NCBI RefSeq assembly: GCF_004116405.1
Contig: NZ_SDIC01000005.1
Span: forward strand, 248,001 to 312,000
Direction: 5' to 3'
Source: Halegenticoccus tardaugens
GTDB taxonomy: Archaea > Halobacteriota > Halobacteria > Halobacteriales > Haloferacaceae
DNA length: 64,000 nt
Part shown: piece after piece, positions 60,781-64,000 of the stretch
Layout of the letters: each line of letters begins with the position of its first letter
How positions within the stretch are numbered: position 1 is the stretch's first letter
Translations under genes and position numbers: made by a program
Notes under the pieces: generated by a model
The model's database searches: none
What the model was told of the DNA's origin: nothing
The model's input: the letters and a program-made list of their open reading frames with translations, nothing else

Positions 60781-60990
60781 ATGACCGACGAGCGCGAGGA
60801 GCTACTCCGGCAGCTGAACGAGAAACAGGCGGTCCACGGCGTGGATCCCGAGACAAGGGCGCTCATCGGTCTTCTGAGCGCGACGGTACTCACGCTCGGC
60901 GAGGAGATCGACGACCTTCGCCAACGGATCGAGAAGCTCGAAAGCACCGACGAAGAACAGCGGAAACGAGCGTGGTATTCGGAGCGGTGA
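60781..60990 (+). CDS. small acidic coiled-coil protein (69 aa)
   Basis: The protein MTDEREELLRQLNEKQAVHG and LTLGEEIDDLRQRIEKLEST ends in a charged tail. The heptad pattern from residue 40 to 60 supports a short coiled coil, and a hydrophobic IGLLSATVLTL segment precedes it. No family known, but composition is typical for haloarchaeal proteins. It is convergent with the MFS gene. Confidence 0.65.
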   Translation: MTDEREELLRQLNEKQAVHGVDPETRALIGLLSATVLTLGEEIDDLRQRIEKLESTDEEQRKRAWYSER

Positions 60991-61046
60991 CGGCCGGCGT
61001 CGACGCGGGCGACGACGTCCTTGCCAAAGTCGAAGGGTCCGGCGGA

Positions 61047-62219
61047 TCAGTACCCCGCCCCGAGCGACCAGTTCGCGACGAGGAGACACAGAACGAACGC
61101 CAACAGCGCGATCAGCACGCCGAACGAGACGGCCCACCCGAAGAGATCGGCAAACAGTCCGACCGCGATGGAGCCCGCCGAGGCGACGATCATGTACACC
61201 GTCCGGACGAGTCCGAACCCGACGCCGCGTTCGGCCTCGGAGAGGTGATCCATGAACCGCGGCATCACCGCCGCCCCCCAGCCCATGCTGAGACCGAGGA
61301 GCAGGACACCGATCCCGACAGCGGGGAGTCCCGGACAGGCGACGAGGAGCGCGAGGCCGACGACGCCGGCGACCATGCACAGTGCGATCGCGAAGTCGCG
61401 GCCGTACCGATCCGAGACCGACCCGACGCCCACCTGTAAGACGCCCTGGACCACGAAGTACGCCGCGAACAGCGCCCCGGCGAGCGTCGAGGAGTAGCCG
61501 CGGTGCTGAACGAAGAACGTCGGCAGGAACGAGGCGATCCCCTGCCACGTAAAGTCGGTGACGATCGCGATGACGCAGGTGAAGACGATCGCCGGTCGGG
61601 ACAGCAACTCGGCGATCGGCCGCAGCCTGAATCGGTCGCGCATCGGCCGGTTGGGACGGCGCGGCTCGGTCGGGCGCACGCCCCACAGAAACGCGACGAA
61701 GATCGGGAGCGCGACGACGACGGCGATTGCGACGGCCGGTCGCCAGCCGTACCGGACGCCGATCCAGGAGACGGCGACGGGCGTGAACAGGCCGGCGGCC
61801 GGCGCGCCCGCGTTGTGGAACCCGATCGCGGTCCCGAGGTCCTCGTACGTGCGGGCGAGCAGCGCAGTCGCCACGCTGTAGTGGAGACCCGCGGCGACGC
61901 CGAGCAGGACGGTCCCGACGAGGAAGACGGCGAACTCGGGCGCAACCGCGACCGCGAGACACGTACACCCCGTTCCGCCGACCGACGCGAGGATGACGCA
62001 GCGTTCGCCGTACCGGTCGGCGAGGACGCCGCTCGGAAACTGAACGATCGCGTACGCGAGCCACATCCCGGACAGCGCGGTCCCGATCAGTGCGTTTGAA
62101 ACGTCGAACTCGCTCGTGATCGCCGGGACGACCGGGCTGATCGCCAGCCGCGCGACCATCGTGACAAAAAACGCGAGCGTACAGAGAGCGAGGACCGTGT
62201 CGCGGTATCGCCAGTTCAT
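61047..62219 (-). CDS. MFS transporter (12 TM)
   Basis: The 390-residue permease starts MNWRYRDTVLALCTLAFFVT. It has the MFS loop GVLADRYGERCVILASVGGT and the helix-5 motif GLHYSVATALLARTYEDLGT. A basic loop (RRPNRPMRDRFRLRPIAELL) separates the halves. It resembles oxalate/formate antiport or drug-type MFS carriers; no substrate can be stated. Start at ATG 62219. Confidence 0.85.
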   Translation of the reverse strand: MNWRYRDTVLALCTLAFFVTMVARLAISPVVPAITSEFDVSNALIGTALSGMWLAYAIVQFPSGVLADRYGERCVILASVGGTGCTCLAVAVAPEFAVFLVGTVLLGVAAGLHYSVATALLARTYEDLGTAIGFHNAGAPAAGLFTPVAVSWIGVRYGWRPAVAIAVVVALPIFVAFLWGVRPTEPRRPNRPMRDRFRLRPIAELLSRPAIVFTCVIAIVTDFTWQGIASFLPTFFVQHRGYSSTLAGALFAAYFVVQGVLQVGVGSVSDRYGRDFAIALCMVAGVVGLALLVACPGLPAVGIGVLLLGLSMGWGAAVMPRFMDHLSEAERGVGFGLVRTVYMIVASAGSIAVGLFADLFGWAVSFGVLIALLAFVLCLLVANWSLGAGY

Positions 62220-62774
62220 CGAATACGTGCTCGATTGTCGAAGGACGAAGAACGTAGCTCTTCTGATGATCGGCTCGCCGTCTATCGATACGGCGAACTC
62301 ACCCTTCCGAGTCGCCCTGTTCGCAAAAGGGGGTGTGTCAAAGTTGTGGGTTGGCCCAGTCGTGTGCCTGAGTGCACCCGAGAGGGGGTATTCCGCGGGG
62401 AGGTAAAAATCCTCCGAGACGCGACGGTACCGCCGCGGAGCGAGCGGAGGCTCGTCGACGCCTAATCGCGTTGAATGCGAGCTAGCCCATTATTTTGCCA
62501 TCTACAATAAGAAAGAATTATGTCGATCACCCCGAATTACCGTATTGGGGTGACGATGCGGTGTGTCGAAGCGCGAGTCCTTTCCAAGGTCGGGGTCCGG
62601 AGGACGATAGACACGCGTCCGCAGAAGGGCGAGGGACGCGCACGAAGCGCGCTGGGCACGGAATCTGAATCACCCGTGTCATACGGATAGTTCGTGCCGT
62701 ACGGATGGTTCGTATCATACGGATAAGTCAGATGAGACGTATTATCGGTGATGTTCGAATTATTGGGTACGCGT
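62220..62774. other. intergenic with a short tandem repeat
   Basis: The 555-base spacer between two minus-strand genes holds an imperfect 18-base direct repeat at 62681-62725 (see separate entry). A G/C-rich stretch near 62390-62470 shows no coding pattern. Probably relic DNA with the MFS promoter at its left end. Confidence 0.45.
62681..62725. repeat. 18-base tandem repeat, about 2.5 copies
   Basis: The units atacggatagttcgtgcc and gtacggatggttcgtatc are followed by atacggata. On the minus strand they would encode repeated TYPYDTN/HPYGTN units. No gene can be defined here; the repeat could be a spacer with length polymorphism. Confidence 0.6.
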
Positions 62775-63134
62775 CTATCGGCGCATTCGTTCCAGCGCGT
62801 CTTCGTCGAGGCTGCACCAACGGCCGTGTTCGTCGGTGGTGACCGGAACGTCTCGTCCGTAGAGCCAGCCGGCGTCGTGCCATGAGTCGAGTCCGAAGGC
62901 GTCAAGGAGGGCGTCGAGCAGCGGATCACCGACGTCGTCGCGCCAGAGCCGATTGTCCAAGAGCAGTTCGACGCGAGGGCCGAACGCGGTCTCTCGGACG
63001 CGAACGCCTCGAACGCGTGCGACGGGCGTCTCATTCGCAGCGGACGTCCCTGGCGCTCCCTGCGCCGCCTGCGGAGTCGTGTCGCTCGAACGGTCACTCA
63101 CAGTCGGGTCGTCTCGACGTTTCATTTTGGGCAT
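62775..63134 (-). CDS. haloarchaeal hypothetical protein (119 aa)
   Basis: The N-terminus is low complexity (DRSSDTTPQAAQGAPGTSAA). A folded C-terminal domain contains VRVRETAFGPRVELLLDNRL, then LLDALLDAFGLDSWHDAGWL and YGRDVPVTTDEHGRWCSLDE. It is acidic and tryptophan-containing, so real, but no family is recognised. It is divergent from the MBL gene. It starts at Met 63134 or 63125. Confidence 0.6.
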   Translation of the reverse strand: MPKMKRRDDPTVSDRSSDTTPQAAQGAPGTSAANETPVARVRGVRVRETAFGPRVELLLDNRLWRDDVGDPLLDALLDAFGLDSWHDAGWLYGRDVPVTTDEHGRWCSLDEDALERMRR

Positions 63135-63294
63135 GTCTATTTTTCGGTTTCGAAATCGACGATACGGACGGCCCCGAGAGCGTCCAGGAGTTGGAATTCG
63201 ACGTGTTTCGGCTCGGATCCCCGTCCACCGCTTGGACGCAGCCGATGCGCGGATCGGTGACGTTCGTCGCGGGGATCACCGTGACCAAGCCAAT

Positions 63295-63328
63295 ACGTTA
63301 TAGTACGTACAATATCGTACAACTACGT
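63295..63328. promoter_or_regulatory. inverted repeat at the rhodanese-MBL promoter
   Basis: The arms acgttatagtacg (63295-63307) and cgtacaactacgt (63316-63328) are inverted repeats matching in 10 of 13 positions with an 8-base spacer. They end 5 bases before the start codon. It is a plausible operator for a sulfur-sensing ArsR-type repressor (BigR-like); none is encoded in the window. Confidence 0.5.
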
Positions 63329-63333
63329 GAACG

Positions 63334-64000
63334 ATGTTCGACCAGATCACTGCCGAGCAACTGGCCGAAAAGCGGGACGCGGGCGAATCGTACGCGCTCC
63401 TCGACACGCGAACGGAGGAGAGTTATGAGGCTTGGCGCATCCCGGGCGCAGAGAGCATTCCGTTCGGTCCGACGGAGACGCTTGACGACGAGGGGAAGAA
63501 ACGACTCGACGAACTGATCGACAGCCGACCAGTCATCACCATCTGCGGGAAGGGCATTACCTCGACGAACCTCGCGGCGGAACTCGACGCAAACGGCTAC
63601 GAGGATGTGACGGTCGTGAAGGGAGGGATGCGCGACTGGAACGACGTCTACGAGCGGGTTCCGATCGACGTCGGGGACGACCTTGTGGTCGTCCAGTTTC
63701 AGCGCCGCGCGAAGGGCTGTCTGAGTTATTTGGTGGGATCACGTGAGGCCGGCGAGGCGATCGTCGTCGATCCGACCCGACATACGGACCAGTACGTCGT
63801 GACCGCGGCGGAGCTGGGCCTGCGAATCACGCGCGTCGTCGACACGCACGTCCACGCTGACCACGTCTCCGGCGGACGGGAGTTGGCGGAGCGCCTCGGC
63901 GTCCCCTACCACCTGGGCGCGCACGCCCGAGATCGGGGCGTCGCGATGGAATTCGATCCGGTCGAGGACGGCAACGTGCTATCGGTCGGGGACGTCGAGC
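63334..64000 (+). CDS. rhodanese-metallo-beta-lactamase fusion (persulfide dioxygenase-like), cut by window edge
   Basis: The visible 222 residues start MFDQITAEQLAEKRDAGESY. A rhodanese domain comes first (LLDTRTEESYEAWRIPGA; active Cys in VITICGKGITSTNLA). From about residue 120 a metallo-beta-lactamase domain has AKGCLSYLVGS and the HxHxDH motif in VVDTHVHADHVSGGRELA. Such fusions act on sulfur, typically as a glutathione persulfide dioxygenase (ETHE1-like) plus sulfurtransferase. The haloarchaeal order is rhodanese first, whereas bacterial CstB carries the rhodanese at the other end. The C-terminus lies beyond 64000. Confidence 0.88.
   Translation, partial: MFDQITAEQLAEKRDAGESYALLDTRTEESYEAWRIPGAESIPFGPTETLDDEGKKRLDELIDSRPVITICGKGITSTNLAAELDANGYEDVTVVKGGMRDWNDVYERVPIDVGDDLVVVQFQRRAKGCLSYLVGSREAGEAIVVDPTRHTDQYVVTAAELGLRITRVVDTHVHADHVSGGRELAERLGVPYHLGAHARDRGVAMEFDPVEDGNVLSVGDVE

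Noticed and set aside
1..64000. CRISPR arrays, rRNA and tRNA genes
   Set aside because: No regularly spaced repeats of 24-37 bases and no tRNA-like arm pattern or rRNA stretch was recognised on either strand; a covariance-model search could still find a tRNA missed by eye.

Overview
The window is chromosome-like DNA from a haloarchaeon (class Halobacteria; genus not assignable by eye). The evidence is high GC, strongly acidic proteins, Tat-type rather than Sec-type export signals, haloarchaeal-only small protein families, OrfB/TnpB-only IS200/IS605 elements, and halophile-type c-di-AMP cyclase, IclR and ArsR proteins. I saw no rRNA, tRNA or CRISPR array.

Layout. 0-10 kb is mostly housekeeping or solitary genes: a frameshifted DUF5518 membrane gene, a two-domain VOC (catechol dioxygenase-like) protein, a MATE exporter, galactokinase and a Tat-exported beta-helix protein. 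10-26 kb is a decaying accessory segment, visibly less GC-rich in places. It holds an integrase pseudogene, a transposase stub, a truncated pyrH paralogue, SDR and RidA stubs joined head to head, a TnpB-DppC chimera and a frameshifted IS605 element. Intact genes survive among them (cspA, an SLC13 permease, an arsR-arsM pair, an MFS transporter). Within it, 13.1-17.9 kb brings together a CBS fragment, an SLC13 permease carrying two RCK_C domains, a diadenylate cyclase (DAC) domain protein and a USP-like protein. All of these are domain classes tied to c-di-AMP.

26.4-56.4 kb is a coherent catabolic island bracketed by two IclR regulators. It contains a TctABC carboxylate transporter, an MFS permease, a YeiH-type exporter with a tiny upstream membrane partner, and a tartrate/D-malate-type dehydrogenase. 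It also has a tartronate-semialdehyde/3-hydroxyisobutyrate reductase, two crotonase-fold proteins, two class III (CaiB/BaiF) CoA-transferases, an FAD/4Fe-4S 2-hydroxyacid oxidase fusion, a ThDP enzyme and a D-2-hydroxyacid dehydrogenase. A malic enzyme, a malyl/citramalyl-CoA lyase-type protein, a TatD hydrolase, a haloacid dehalogenase-type protein and two small VOC proteins complete it. I infer a route that imports a C4-C5 (hydroxy)dicarboxylate, activates it to a CoA ester, cleaves it with the HpcH/CitE-type lyase, and collects the 2-oxo and hydroxy acid products through the dehydrogenases, the ThDP enzyme and malic enzyme. The substrate is not established.

56.4-60 kb is another IS605-rich patch: relic right ends and an intact tnpB element that cuts a bile-acid/sodium-symporter-family gene. 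60-64 kb returns to ordinary genes (HAD hydrolase, MFS, small proteins) and ends inside a rhodanese-metallo-beta-lactamase fusion gene with an inverted repeat over its promoter.
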